DNA of 64,000 bases, from positions 4,712,001 to 4,776,000 of the forward strand of contig NZ_CP089312.1 of NCBI RefSeq assembly GCF_021545335.1. The letters are read 5' to 3'. The notes under the pieces were generated by a model. The model did not search any database. It saw only the letters and a list, made by a program, of their open reading frames with translations, and was not told the DNA's origin. A program made the position numbers and the translations under genes. Source of the stretch: Streptomyces sp. GQFP (lineage in GTDB: Bacteria > Actinomycetota > Actinomycetes > Streptomycetales > Streptomycetaceae). This document shows, piece by piece, positions 16,421-24,734 of the stretch (position 1 is its first letter; each line of letters opens with the position of its first letter).

Positions 16421-16509
16421 GGAGCCGACATGGGTGCACCGATGTGAGCCGCCTCTCACCCGACCCCCTCGACACACGTGACCGCTCCGGCGCACAGCAG
16501 CCCTTACCC

Positions 16510-16558
16510 ATACCCCCCATCGGTATGTTACGTTGCCCAGGATACCCATGGGGGGTGT
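16510..16558. promoter_or_regulatory. Two imperfect CsoR-type sites before the GRDP-like gene
   Basis: ATACCCCCCATCGGTAT (16510-16526) and ATACCCATGGGGGGTGT (16542-16558) face each other with centres 32 bp apart, upstream of the start at 16619. Each has one good and one weaker half-site. Confidence 0.6.
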
Positions 16559-16618
16559 CTGAAGCGAAGCGCTCGCCGCCGCTTCCGACGCCCGGAACCG
16601 AAGGGAAACCGGAAACCC

Positions 16619-17110
16619 GTGACCAACCTGGCAACCATCTCCGACGCTCACGTCCGCTCCGACCAGCGCCACTTGGTCGACGACGAGCTGTGGGACCGCC
16701 TCGTGAACCGCGTCGTCCAGGACGAGGCGATGGAACGGCCGCTCGCCGAGCGGATCGTCAACGAGACGTTGCGATTCCTGCGGCTCGCCGCCGAGCACCC
16801 CGCCGGGGGCTTCTCTCCGTCACCGCTGGTCGACATCGGCTGGCACACGTTCATCCTCTACACCCGGGAGTACGCGGCCTTCTGCGACCGGATCGCCGCA
16901 CGCTTCATCCACCACTCCCCCAAGGACGGCGCAGCCACGGCCGGGGCCTCCGGGAGCATCGCCGACACCGCTCAGGCGCTTCGCAGCCTGGACGGCGCCA
17001 TCGACGAGGACCTGTGGGCCGGCGCGGCGGACCTGTCCGCCAACTGCAACAGCGGCGACGGCAAGTGCTGCAGTTCCCCGGACGGCGACTCGACGACGAC
17101 CGGGAACTGA
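16619..17110 (+). CDS. GRDP-like (glycine-rich-domain-protein-like) Cys-tailed protein
   Basis: The 163-residue protein starts at GTG 16619 (VTNLATISDAHVRSDQ). Its core SPSPLVDIGWHTFILYTREY and AAFCDRIAARFIHH resembles the GRDP-like helical domain (pattern VD-x-x-WH-x-H/F). The tail is unusual: LSANCNSGDGKCCSSPDGD, with three Cys, two adjacent, close to His-containing segments. CsoR-type sites in the promoter suggest copper induction. The DUF4396 gene follows 80 bp downstream. The domain name is moderately sure; the biochemical role is unknown and copper binding by the Cys tail is an inference. Confidence 0.7.
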   Translation: MTNLATISDAHVRSDQRHLVDDELWDRLVNRVVQDEAMERPLAERIVNETLRFLRLAAEHPAGGFSPSPLVDIGWHTFILYTREYAAFCDRIAARFIHHSPKDGAATAGASGSIADTAQALRSLDGAIDEDLWAGAADLSANCNSGDGKCCSSPDGDSTTTGN

Positions 17111-17190
17111 CGGAAACAGACGTACCGACCGGCTTCGCCGCGTCAGGCCGCGAAGCCGGTCCCCACTCGACGAAACCCGGGATGGCGATC

Positions 17191-17709
17191 ATGGACCACA
17201 CCGCACATCACAACACCGCTCACGACCATGCCGCGCACCGGGCGGCCGGCGGTCGTGGTGAACACATGCACGGCGGCGCGTCCTGGGAGACCGCGGCGAA
17301 AGCGACGCTGCACTGCCTGACCGGGTGCGCGATCGGCGAGATCCTCGGAATGGTCATCGGCACCGCCTTGCTGTGGGGCAACGTGCCCACCATGGTCCTG
17401 GCGATCGCCCTCGCGTTCGTCTTCGGTTACTCCTTCACCCTGTTCGCGGTCCGCCGGGCGGGCCTGGACTTCAGGACCGCCATCAAAGTGGCGCTGGCCG
17501 CGGACACCGTCTCGATCGCGGTGATGGAGCTCGTCGACAACGGCATCATCGCCCTGGTCCCCAACGCGATGGACGCCCACCTGTCCGACACCCTGTTCTG
17601 GACGTCGCTGCTGGGCGGGTTCGTCATCGCCTTCCTGCTCACCACCCCGGTCAACAAGTGGATGATCGGCCGCGGCAAGGGCCACGCCGTCGTCCACGCC
17701 TACCACTGA
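17191..17709 (+). CDS. DUF4396 membrane protein
   Basis: I use ATG 17191 because GGATGG lies about 5 nt upstream; ATG 17182 is the alternative. The 172-residue protein opens with a His-rich cytoplasmic segment (MDHTAHHNTAHDHAAHRA, HMHGG). Four hydrophobic helices follow, including LHCLTGCAIGEILGMVIG and VNKWMIGRGKGHAVVHAYH, the hallmark parts of DUF4396. A pair of Cys-Thr-Gly-Cys residues lies in the first helix. Family function is unknown, but members occur near copper and heavy-metal genes. It lies 175 bp upstream of nuoA on the same strand. Confidence 0.85.
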   Translation: MDHTAHHNTAHDHAAHRAAGGRGEHMHGGASWETAAKATLHCLTGCAIGEILGMVIGTALLWGNVPTMVLAIALAFVFGYSFTLFAVRRAGLDFRTAIKVALAADTVSIAVMELVDNGIIALVPNAMDAHLSDTLFWTSLLGGFVIAFLLTTPVNKWMIGRGKGHAVVHAYH

Positions 17710-17884
17710 CCACCTTCCTCGTGGGCGACCTGCCCAGGAGTCAGCAGCCAGGGAACGTTCAGCAGGAGGCTTCCGCCTGGCGGCATTCCGGCGACCTCGT
17801 GTCGTACGTTCCGTACTACGCGGCCGACTGACATGCTGCCCGGCGTGGTAACCCTGTGACGGCGAGCACCGGGAAGGGGACCGC

Positions 17885-18241
17885 ATGCAGACATCGGACT
17901 GGCAACCGGTCCTGGCCCTCCTCGTGCTGGTCGTCGCAGCCGTCGTCCTGCTCCATGCCCTGGCCATCGCGGTGAGGGCGGTCCGCGAGCCACTGCACAC
18001 CGGACCGTTCAGCGGAGGGCTCGAACCGCAGGAGCATCCCCTCTCACGGTTCCACGTCCGCTGGTATCCCGTCACGATGGTCTTCCTCGCCTTCGACATG
18101 GAGATGCTGTTCATGTATCCGTGGACGAAGGTCGTCTCGGCCGTCGGCACGAGTGCGGTCGTCGAGATGTTCCTCTTCCTGGGCATCCTGCTGGCGGGCG
18201 TCGGATACGCCTGGCGGGAGGGGGCCTTCCGGTGGAACTGA
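17885..18241 (+). CDS. nuoA: NuoA-like subunit of a degenerate complex I
   Basis: The 118-residue protein has three membrane helices in the NuoA/ND3 pattern. The conserved second part reads FHVRWYPVTMVFLAFDMEMLFMYPW, including the D-x-E pair in helix 2. The loop between helices 1 and 2, which in ordinary NuoA holds the ECG motif beside the quinone cavity, reads GPFSGGLEPQEHPLS: the Cys is absent. It is the first gene of an eight-gene operon with overlaps or gaps of at most 32 bp. Genes for NuoC, E, F, G and I are missing. Confidence 0.9.
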   Translation: MQTSDWQPVLALLVLVVAAVVLLHALAIAVRAVREPLHTGPFSGGLEPQEHPLSRFHVRWYPVTMVFLAFDMEMLFMYPWTKVVSAVGTSAVVEMFLFLGILLAGVGYAWREGAFRWN

Positions 18242-19557
18242 GGCGTCGGCTCACGCGAACGGCCATGGCCCGGCCGGGGGTTCTGCTGGCGGTGTGTCCC
18301 GGTGCCACGCGAGAACGGCTCGCCGTCGAGGCGGAGTTGGCGCAGCGCGGGTGGCGTTGCGTGGCCGTTCCCGCGGAGGCGGATCTGCTGGTGATCGTGG
18401 GCGATCGCGACGCCGAGGAGAGTGACTGGGTCGCGAATCTGTGGCGGGCCATGCCGGCCCCCAAGTCCCGGGTACTGCTCACCAACACCGACCAGGTCAC
18501 CGAGACCCTCGATCGAGGGCTCGCCGAACTCCGGCGCGGAGAACCGGCGCGTACGGTCGGCGCCCCGGACGGTGGTCAGCGAAGGAGGGACGGGTCCGCC
18601 GGAGGACCGGACCAGAGCGGGCACACAGATCATCACGATGCGCACGGTGGACACGAGTCGCACGACGGGCACGACGGGCACGACGGGCACGACGGGCACG
18701 CCGGGCACGCCGGGCACCAGATGGACGGCGGTCATCACGGTCACGCCGGACACGACATGGGCGGCGTCGTGGACGGGTTGCCCATGGCCGATCGCGCCGA
18801 TGACAGGGACGGGCTGAGGCTCGACCGGTTGCACGTACCGCTCGGCCCCTGCCTCCCCGCCTGGCCCGCCGGACTGATCCTGCGACTGACCCTCCAGGGC
18901 GACGTCGTCCAGCAGGCCGGCGTCGAGCCGCTGGTCCCCGCCTCCCCGCGTCCGCCCTTCTGGAACGAGCCGTGGCTCCGCGCCGTCGCGGGCGAGCGCG
19001 TGACACGCGGCGATGCGGCACGACGGTTGTGTGCGGCGCATCTGGACAGCCTGGGCCGGTTCTTCGCCGTGGCGGGGTGGGCCGACATGGCCGACCGCGC
19101 CCGGCACGTACGGGACCGCGCGCTGGCCGGAGCGGACACCGCCGAACTCTCCACTCTCGTACGTCCCTTGATCCGCAGGGCCGAGCGGTCCCGCACCCTG
19201 CGGTGGCTGACCGCCGGGCTGGGTCCGCTGCCCGCCGAGCACGCGCGGCATCTCGGGGTCACCGGCCCGGCCCTGGGCGCCGACGGGGACGCGTACAGCC
19301 GGATGCTCGTGTGGCTGGACGCGGTCGGGCGGAGTGCGGCCGCCTGTGACGGCGGCGGCCTTCTGGACGGGGCGGAAGCCGTCGGGCCTCGCGGGGAGCT
19401 CGACGGACCGGTGCCTCCGTCGCGGGCGTTGCTGGATGCCCTGCCCGGCCTGCTGGAGGGCGCCGAGTTCGCGTGTGCGCGGATCATCGTCGCGAGCCTG
19501 GACCCGGACCTCGACGAGCTCGCGCACGTTCCGGCGGCAGGGGCGGCCCATGACTGA
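18232..19557 (+). CDS. NuoB/NuoD-like chimera with His-rich linker, no Fe-S or quinone ligands
   Basis: This 441-residue protein starts at GTG 18232 (GGAGGGGG upstream) and overlaps nuoA by 10 nt. Residues about 10-105 look like the NuoB core (RPGVLLAVCPG, EADLLVIVGDRDAEES, LWRAMPAPKSRVLL). The paired Cys and two other Cys that hold cluster N2 are gone. Residues about 125-180 are a His/Gly/Asp linker encoded by 9-bp repeats (HDGHDGHDGHAGHAGH). From about 180 the NuoD pattern starts (GLPMADRADDRDGL; LGPCLPAWPAGLILRLTL aligns with GPQHPSTHGVLRL), but the quinone-site His is replaced. Its role may be a structural lid or metal-binding domain on the membrane arm. The mapping is by eye and should be tested. 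Confidence 0.75.
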   Translation: MELRRRLTRTAMARPGVLLAVCPGATRERLAVEAELAQRGWRCVAVPAEADLLVIVGDRDAEESDWVANLWRAMPAPKSRVLLTNTDQVTETLDRGLAELRRGEPARTVGAPDGGQRRRDGSAGGPDQSGHTDHHDAHGGHESHDGHDGHDGHDGHAGHAGHQMDGGHHGHAGHDMGGVVDGLPMADRADDRDGLRLDRLHVPLGPCLPAWPAGLILRLTLQGDVVQQAGVEPLVPASPRPPFWNEPWLRAVAGERVTRGDAARRLCAAHLDSLGRFFAVAGWADMADRARHVRDRALAGADTAELSTLVRPLIRRAERSRTLRWLTAGLGPLPAEHARHLGVTGPALGADGDAYSRMLVWLDAVGRSAAACDGGGLLDGAEAVGPRGELDGPVPPSRALLDALPGLLEGAEFACARIIVASLDPDLDELAHVPAAGAAHD

Positions 19558-20494
19558 ACGCACCCCTCTGTGGGCCGTCCTCGTTCTGCCCGCTCTCCTG
19601 GTGGCGGTGGCCGTGGTCGTGGCCGGCCTCGACGCCGTGCTCTCGGCCGGCGTGCGCAACGGACGACCGGCATCCGTGCGTGAGCTGGCCGTCCGCGCGA
19701 CGGGGCCCGGCCGTGAGGTACTGCGGCACCTCGTGCAACAGCCGCGGCGGACACGTGCGTCCGACGTACCGTTGGCCCGGATCGGAGCGGCTCTCCTTCC
19801 TGTCGCCGCCGTCCTGGCCGCCGTAGTGCTGCCGCTCGGGTTCCGGTCGGTGTCCGATCTGCCGGACGGAATCGTCTGGTTCAACGCGATGGAGGCGCTG
19901 GCCTGGGCGGCGGTGTGGCTGGCGGGCTGGGGCCCGAACTCGACGCTGTCGCTCATCGGCGGGTACCGGTTCCTGGCACAGGGGCTGGCGTACGAGCTGC
20001 CGCACATGCTCGCGATCACGACGGCCGCGCTGGGGGCGGAGTCGCTGCGCGTGGGCGAAGTCGTCGACGCCCAGGCCGGGTTGTGGTTCGCGGTGTGGAT
20101 GCCTGCGGCCTTCGGGATCTATCTGCTCAGCGCGATGGCGATGGCGTTCTGGGGTCCGTTCGATCAACCAGTCGGACACGACGCCGCCGGTGGCGCGGCC
20201 TCCGAACTGTCCGGTGCGGACCGGGTGCTGTTCCTCGGCGGCCGGTGGCTGCTGCTGGTCGTGGCGGCGGCGTTCAGCGTGCCGCTGTTCCTGGGCGGCG
20301 GACACGGCCCGTTGCTGCCCGGCTGGGCGTGGACCGTACTCAAGACAGCGGCCGTCCTGGCCTTCCTGCTCTGGGCCCGGCGCCGGGTGCCGACCCTGCG
20401 CATGGACCGCTATCTGGAGCTGGCCTGGGTCGTGCTGACCCCGCTGGCCATCGCACAGGCCCTGGTCGTGGCCGTCGTAGTACTGAACCGGTGA
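19550..20494 (+). CDS. nuoH: NuoH-like membrane subunit
   Basis: The 314-residue, about eight-helix protein starts at ATG 19550, overlapping the previous gene by 8 nt. NuoH features remain: WAAVWLAGWGPNSTLSLIGG, RFLAQGLAYELPHMLAI (E-x-x-H variant of the conserved YE pair) and the C-terminal LLWARRRVPTLRMDRYLELAW. The quinone-loop motif, usually PFDLPEAE followed by EYSG, reads GPFDQPVGHDAAGG and then LSGADRVL: most acidic residues of this loop are lost. This fits a subunit kept for ion conduction or assembly, not for quinone chemistry. Confidence 0.88.
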   Translation: MTERTPLWAVLVLPALLVAVAVVVAGLDAVLSAGVRNGRPASVRELAVRATGPGREVLRHLVQQPRRTRASDVPLARIGAALLPVAAVLAAVVLPLGFRSVSDLPDGIVWFNAMEALAWAAVWLAGWGPNSTLSLIGGYRFLAQGLAYELPHMLAITTAALGAESLRVGEVVDAQAGLWFAVWMPAAFGIYLLSAMAMAFWGPFDQPVGHDAAGGAASELSGADRVLFLGGRWLLLVVAAAFSVPLFLGGGHGPLLPGWAWTVLKTAAVLAFLLWARRRVPTLRMDRYLELAWVVLTPLAIAQALVVAVVVLNR

Positions 20495-20526
20495 ATCCGA
20501 TGACGGGAGCGAGGTGTCGTACGTAA

Positions 20527-21078
20527 ATGGATGTCGCGGTGTTCTGGGTGCTGGCCGTCCTCGCGGTCGTCAGCGGCGTGATGGTGTTCCGCTTCGACTC
20601 CATGGCCCGGGCCACGTTCTCGCTGCTCACCTCGCTGCTGTGCGTGGGCGGCCTCGTGGGGCTGGACTACCTGGGCATCGTCATCGTGCTGATGATGACG
20701 ATCGAGATGGCCATCATGGCCGTCTTCATGGTGATGTACATGATGAACCCGGCCGGGCTCATGCCGATGACGATGATGCACAACAAGAAGGGCGCGGCCG
20801 TCGTCTGCGGCCTCGTCTTCGTGCTCCTGGCCGCCGGGATCCTGTTCGCGCCCTGGCCCGCGCGTAAGGGCAAGGCGCCCGCCGACCCGACCATGGACCT
20901 CGGCATGTCCCTCATGGGCCCGCAGATGCTCACCATGATGACGCTGGGCATGGCGCTGTTCGCGACGATCCTTGCCACCGTCGTACTGGCGACCCGTCGG
21001 GGACGGTACGACCGGCTCGGCGACGATCTGCGGGCGCGGCGCGCGGACGATCCGGTACGAGGCGGTGTCGGCCGGTGA
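20527..21078 (+). CDS. nuoJ: NuoJ-like membrane subunit
   Basis: The 183-residue, five-helix protein has the NuoJ pattern MDVAVFWVLAVLAVVSGVMV, then YLGIVIVLMMTIEMAIMAVF with an intramembrane Glu. The loop after helix 3 is Met-rich (MYMMNPAGLMPMTMMHNKKG), as is MDLGMSLMGPQMLTMMTLGM; such Met density is higher than usual and could bind Cu(I) or simply be structural. It is the fourth gene of the operon, 32 bp after nuoH, and overlaps nuoK by 4 nt. Confidence 0.85.
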   Translation: MDVAVFWVLAVLAVVSGVMVFRFDSMARATFSLLTSLLCVGGLVGLDYLGIVIVLMMTIEMAIMAVFMVMYMMNPAGLMPMTMMHNKKGAAVVCGLVFVLLAAGILFAPWPARKGKAPADPTMDLGMSLMGPQMLTMMTLGMALFATILATVVLATRRGRYDRLGDDLRARRADDPVRGGVGR

Positions 21079-21380
21079 GTCTGGAGCTGTTCCTGCTGCT
21101 GGCCGCCGCGCTGTTCTGCGTCGGGCTGTTCGGGGCGCTCACCCAGCAGTCGATCGTGATGCTGATGATGGGCCTCGAACTGATGCTGGGCGGGGTGATC
21201 CTCGCCGCAGCGGCCGTCTGGCACTACATCGCGCCGGCTGCTGCTGACGGGCAGGTGCTGATCGTCCTCGCGGTCACGGCGATGGCGCTGGAGATGGCGG
21301 TCGGGTTCGCCGTGGTCACCGCACTGTTCCGGTCGCGGGAGGTCGACATGACCGACATGGCGGCGGAGTTGAAGGAGTGA
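21075..21380 (+). CDS. nuoK: NuoK-like membrane subunit
   Basis: The 101-residue, three-helix protein starts at GTG 21075. Both membrane Glu residues of the proton channel are present: GLELMLGGV in helix 2 and AMALEMAVGFAVV in helix 3 (E. coli Glu36 and Glu72). Keeping these argues that the E-channel still works, unlike the redox part. Overlaps of 4 nt on both sides show tight coupling. Confidence 0.92.
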   Translation: MSLELFLLLAAALFCVGLFGALTQQSIVMLMMGLELMLGGVILAAAAVWHYIAPAAADGQVLIVLAVTAMALEMAVGFAVVTALFRSREVDMTDMAAELKE

Positions 21381-23224
21381 GCGCCCTGTTGTGGGTGCTG
21401 GTCACCCTGCCGCTCGGCGTCGGAGCGCTGCTTCTGGTGGCGGGTCGGCGGGCGGATCGTATGGCGGCGGGCATCGCGCTCGCGGTGACGGCCGCAGCGC
21501 TGGGACTCGCCGTCGCCGCCGCCTTCCGCCATCCCTCCGTGTCGGCGCCCTTCCTCGACGGTCTGCCCGTGGAGTTGGCGGTGGACGGTCTGTCGGGCGT
21601 GCTGGTCGTCACGGTCACCGGGGTCACCCTGGCCGTACTCCTGTTCAGCGCCGCCGAGTTCGGCGCGGACGAGGCGCGGGCGCGTTTCTTCGGGCTGATG
21701 CTGCTGTTCGCCGGGAGCATGCTGGCCACGGTGACCGCCGCGACCCTCCCGGTCCTGCTCATGGGCTGGGAGGTCATGGGCGCCACGTCATGGGCGCTGA
21801 TCGGCTACTGGTGGCGCGATCCGGAGCGTACGAGCGCTGCCGACACCGCGTTCCTCACGACCCGCACCGCCGACCTCGGTCTGTACATGGCAGCAGGTGC
21901 CGCCCTCGCGAGCGGCCGGGACACGACACTCTCGCTCGACGGGCTGGCGCGCGCCGACGACCCGTGGCTGTCCTTCGTCACCGCCGGCATCATCGCCGCC
22001 GCCCTGGGCAAGTCCGCCCAACTCCCCTTCAGCTTCTGGCTGTCGAAGGCCATGCAGGGGCCGAGCCCGGTCTCCGCGCTGCTGCACTCGGCCACGATGG
22101 TCATCGCCGGGGCATATCTGCTGCTGCGGACCGGCCCGCTGCTGGACGCGTCCGGCTGGGGCGACGACCTGGTCGCGTGGACGGGCGCCGCCACCGCGCT
22201 CTGCCTCGGACTGGTCGCGGTCGCGCAGACCGACCTCAAGCAACTGCTCGCCGCGTCGAGTTGTGCGCAGATCGGCTTCATGGTGCTCGCGGCGGGAGTC
22301 GGGTCCACGGCCGGCGGCACGCTGCAGCTCATCGCCCACGCGGCGGCCAAGAGCCTGCTCTTCCTCGCCGCGGGCGCCTGGCTGACCGCCCTGGGCACCC
22401 AGCGGCTGCCCGAACTGCTCGGCGCCGCGCGTCACCACCGTACGGTCGGTGTGGCCTTCACCGTGGCCGCGTTCTCCCTGGCAGGCCTGCCGCCGCTGTC
22501 GCTGTGGGCCGCCAAGGACGTCCTGCTCGCGGACGCCTTGGAGAGCAATCCGTGGCTGTACGCCGCCGGGCTGGCCGCCGCTCTGCTGTCGGCGGTCTAC
22601 AGCGCCAAAGCTCTGTGGTTCGTCTGGCGGCCCGCCGTGCCACGGCCCGACGCCCGCCGTGTCCCGGGCGATGCGGTGGCCCCCCTGGTCCTGCTGGCAC
22701 TGGCGTGCGTCGCGCTGACTCCGCTGGCCTTCCCTCCGCTGCGCGACAGTGTCGGGCGGGTTCTCGCGTACGACGGCCAATCCTCGCCACACGTCTGGGA
22801 GTTCGTCCTCTCGGGGGGCCTTGCCCTGCTGGCGAGCGCGGTGACGTGGGCCTGGGGGACGCGTCCGCTGCCCCTGCCCGGGCGGGCGAAGGCGGGCTTC
22901 GCGGACTGGCTGTTCCTCGAACGTGCCGCCCATGCCCTGCTGGTGGCCCCCGTGATGCGGCTCGCCCGTGCCGCCGCCACGTTCGACGACCAGGTCCTGG
23001 ACCGGGCTGTCGACGGTTCGGCCACGGTCACCCTGCGGATCGCCCGCTGGACGGACGGCGTCGTGGAGCGTGCCTTCGACGGCACGGTGACCGCCGTGGC
23101 CGCCGGGACCCGCGCGCTCGGAAGCCTGGCCCGCCGCCCGCAGACCGGGCAGCTGCACCAGTACCTCGCCCAGGCCGTCGCCGCCTTCACCGTCCTCGCC
23201 GTCGTGCTCGTCCTCGTGAGGTGA
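21377..23224 (+). CDS. nuoL: NuoL-like antiporter subunit
   Basis: The 615-residue, about 16-helix protein has the complete Mrp/NuoL core: LLMGWEVMGATSWALIGYWW (helix 5 Glu), LGKSAQLPFSFWLSKAM (helix 7 Lys, about residue 212) and GPSPVSALLHSATMVIAG. The C-terminal extension includes a lateral-helix region and a final membrane anchor (AFTVLAVVLVLVR), as in true NuoL. Key charged residues for ion transport are kept. GTG or ATG near 21377 overlaps nuoK by 4 nt (GTGA). Confidence 0.93.
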   Translation: MSALLWVLVTLPLGVGALLLVAGRRADRMAAGIALAVTAAALGLAVAAAFRHPSVSAPFLDGLPVELAVDGLSGVLVVTVTGVTLAVLLFSAAEFGADEARARFFGLMLLFAGSMLATVTAATLPVLLMGWEVMGATSWALIGYWWRDPERTSAADTAFLTTRTADLGLYMAAGAALASGRDTTLSLDGLARADDPWLSFVTAGIIAAALGKSAQLPFSFWLSKAMQGPSPVSALLHSATMVIAGAYLLLRTGPLLDASGWGDDLVAWTGAATALCLGLVAVAQTDLKQLLAASSCAQIGFMVLAAGVGSTAGGTLQLIAHAAAKSLLFLAAGAWLTALGTQRLPELLGAARHHRTVGVAFTVAAFSLAGLPPLSLWAAKDVLLADALESNPWLYAAGLAAALLSAVYSAKALWFVWRPAVPRPDARRVPGDAVAPLVLLALACVALTPLAFPPLRDSVGRVLAYDGQSSPHVWEFVLSGGLALLASAVTWAWGTRPLPLPGRAKAGFADWLFLERAAHALLVAPVMRLARAAATFDDQVLDRAVDGSATVTLRIARWTDGVVERAFDGTVTAVAAGTRALGSLARRPQTGQLHQYLAQAVAAFTVLAVVLVLVR

Positions 23225-23228
23225 CCCC

Positions 23229-24734
23229 TTGCTGACCGCCCTCGTCTTCGCGCCCACGGCCGTCGCTCTGCTGCTGTTCGCCCTCCCCCGCCGTACGGCA
23301 CCGGCGGTGTTCCGCGCCGTGTGGGTGGCCGTGTCCGCCGTCGAACTCGCTCTGGTCATCGCGATGTGGGCCGGGTACGAAACCGACGGCGGCATGCAGT
23401 ACGAGGAACACGCCCGCTGGATCCCCAGTGCGGGCGTCGGCTACCACATCGGCGTGGACGGACTGTCGCTGCCGTTGCTCGCCCTCACCTGCCTGCTGTT
23501 CCTCGCCTGCGCGCTGTACTCCCTGCGCGAGAACCGCCGCATCCGCGAGTTCGCCGCGCTGTTCCTCTTCCTGGAGACCACCTGCCTGGGCCTGTTCGCG
23601 GCCCTCGACCTGATCCTGTTCTTCGTCTTCTTCGACCTGTCCATCGTGGCGATGTACTTCGTCATCGCCGGCTGGGGCCACCGGCAGGCAGCCCGCGCCG
23701 CCCTGAAGTTCTTCCTCTACACCTTCATCGGCTCACTCGCCCTGCTGCTCGGCTTCATCGGCCTGTACCTCGCCGCGACCCCGCACACCTTCGACATGGT
23801 CGAGCTGACGCGGCAGAACCCGCTCGCCGGACGCTCCGTCTACGGCGCGCTCGTGCTGCTCGCCGTGGTGGTCGGCCTGGCGGTGAAGACCCCGACGGTG
23901 CCGTTCCACACGTGGCTGCCGCCGGCCCACGTCGAGGCGCCCGCCGCCGGTTCGGCCATCCTCGCCGGTGTACTGCTGAAGATGGGCACGTACGGGTTCG
24001 TCCGCATCGCCATGCCGATGCTGCCGGAGGCATGGCGCCGTTACGCCCTCGTCCTGGTCGTCGTCGGCGTCGTCTCCGTCCTCCACGGCGCCCTGGTCGC
24101 CCTCGCGCAGACCGACTTCAAACGGATGATCGCCTACACGTCCGTGAACCACATGGGCTACGTCGTGCTGGCGGTCGGTGCCGCCGCGGCGACGGCCGAC
24201 AGTTCCGAACAGGCCCGCTCGCTGGCCGTCACCGGTGCGGTCACGCAGATGGTCAGCCACGGGCTGCTCACCGGCGCGCTGTTCCTGCTCGCCGGCGTCC
24301 TGTACGAGCGCGGGCGGACGTACGACATGGGCGCCTACTCCGGACTCGCCGCCACGGCCCCGGCCTTCGCCGCCCTGACGGGCGTGGCGGCCTTCGCCTC
24401 GCTCGGCCTGCCCGGCTTCTCCGGGTTCATCGCCGAGTTCCAGATCTTCACCGGAAGCCTCGGACCGCGGCCTGTGGCCACGGCGCTCTCGGTGACCGGC
24501 ATCCTCCTCACGGCCGGGCTCTTCCTGCGCGCGCTCCGGCAGGTGTTCACGGGCCCGCTGCGCCTGCCCGACGCCCCGGGCACGCCCCGCGCGTTCCCCG
24601 ACCTCCGCGCGCACGAGAGCCTCGCCGTCGTACCGCTCCTCGTCCTGGCCGTGGTCCTCGGCGTGGCACCACGCTTCCTGCTCGACGTCATCGAGCCGGC
24701 CTCCCGCTCCGTCCTGGAGCTGCTGGCCCGATGA
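23229..24734 (+). CDS. nuoM: NuoM-like antiporter subunit
   Basis: The 501-residue, 14-helix protein has VGLAVKTPTVPFHTWLPPAH with EAPAAGSAILAGVLLK (helix 7 Lys) and LAQTDFKRMIAYTSVNHMGY, the usual NuoM core. Helix 5 reads ILFFVFFDLSIVAMYFVIAG: the conserved Glu (E. coli Glu144) is Asp here. It starts with TTG 23229 four bases after the nuoL stop and overlaps nuoN by 4 nt. Confidence 0.92.
   Translation: MLTALVFAPTAVALLLFALPRRTAPAVFRAVWVAVSAVELALVIAMWAGYETDGGMQYEEHARWIPSAGVGYHIGVDGLSLPLLALTCLLFLACALYSLRENRRIREFAALFLFLETTCLGLFAALDLILFFVFFDLSIVAMYFVIAGWGHRQAARAALKFFLYTFIGSLALLLGFIGLYLAATPHTFDMVELTRQNPLAGRSVYGALVLLAVVVGLAVKTPTVPFHTWLPPAHVEAPAAGSAILAGVLLKMGTYGFVRIAMPMLPEAWRRYALVLVVVGVVSVLHGALVALAQTDFKRMIAYTSVNHMGYVVLAVGAAAATADSSEQARSLAVTGAVTQMVSHGLLTGALFLLAGVLYERGRTYDMGAYSGLAATAPAFAALTGVAAFASLGLPGFSGFIAEFQIFTGSLGPRPVATALSVTGILLTAGLFLRALRQVFTGPLRLPDAPGTPRAFPDLRAHESLAVVPLLVLAVVLGVAPRFLLDVIEPASRSVLELLAR

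Noticed and set aside
17143..20019. A 958-codon minus-strand frame opposite DUF4396, nuoA, the B/D chimera and nuoH
   Set aside because: Antisense shadow of well-supported genes; no motif or start site.
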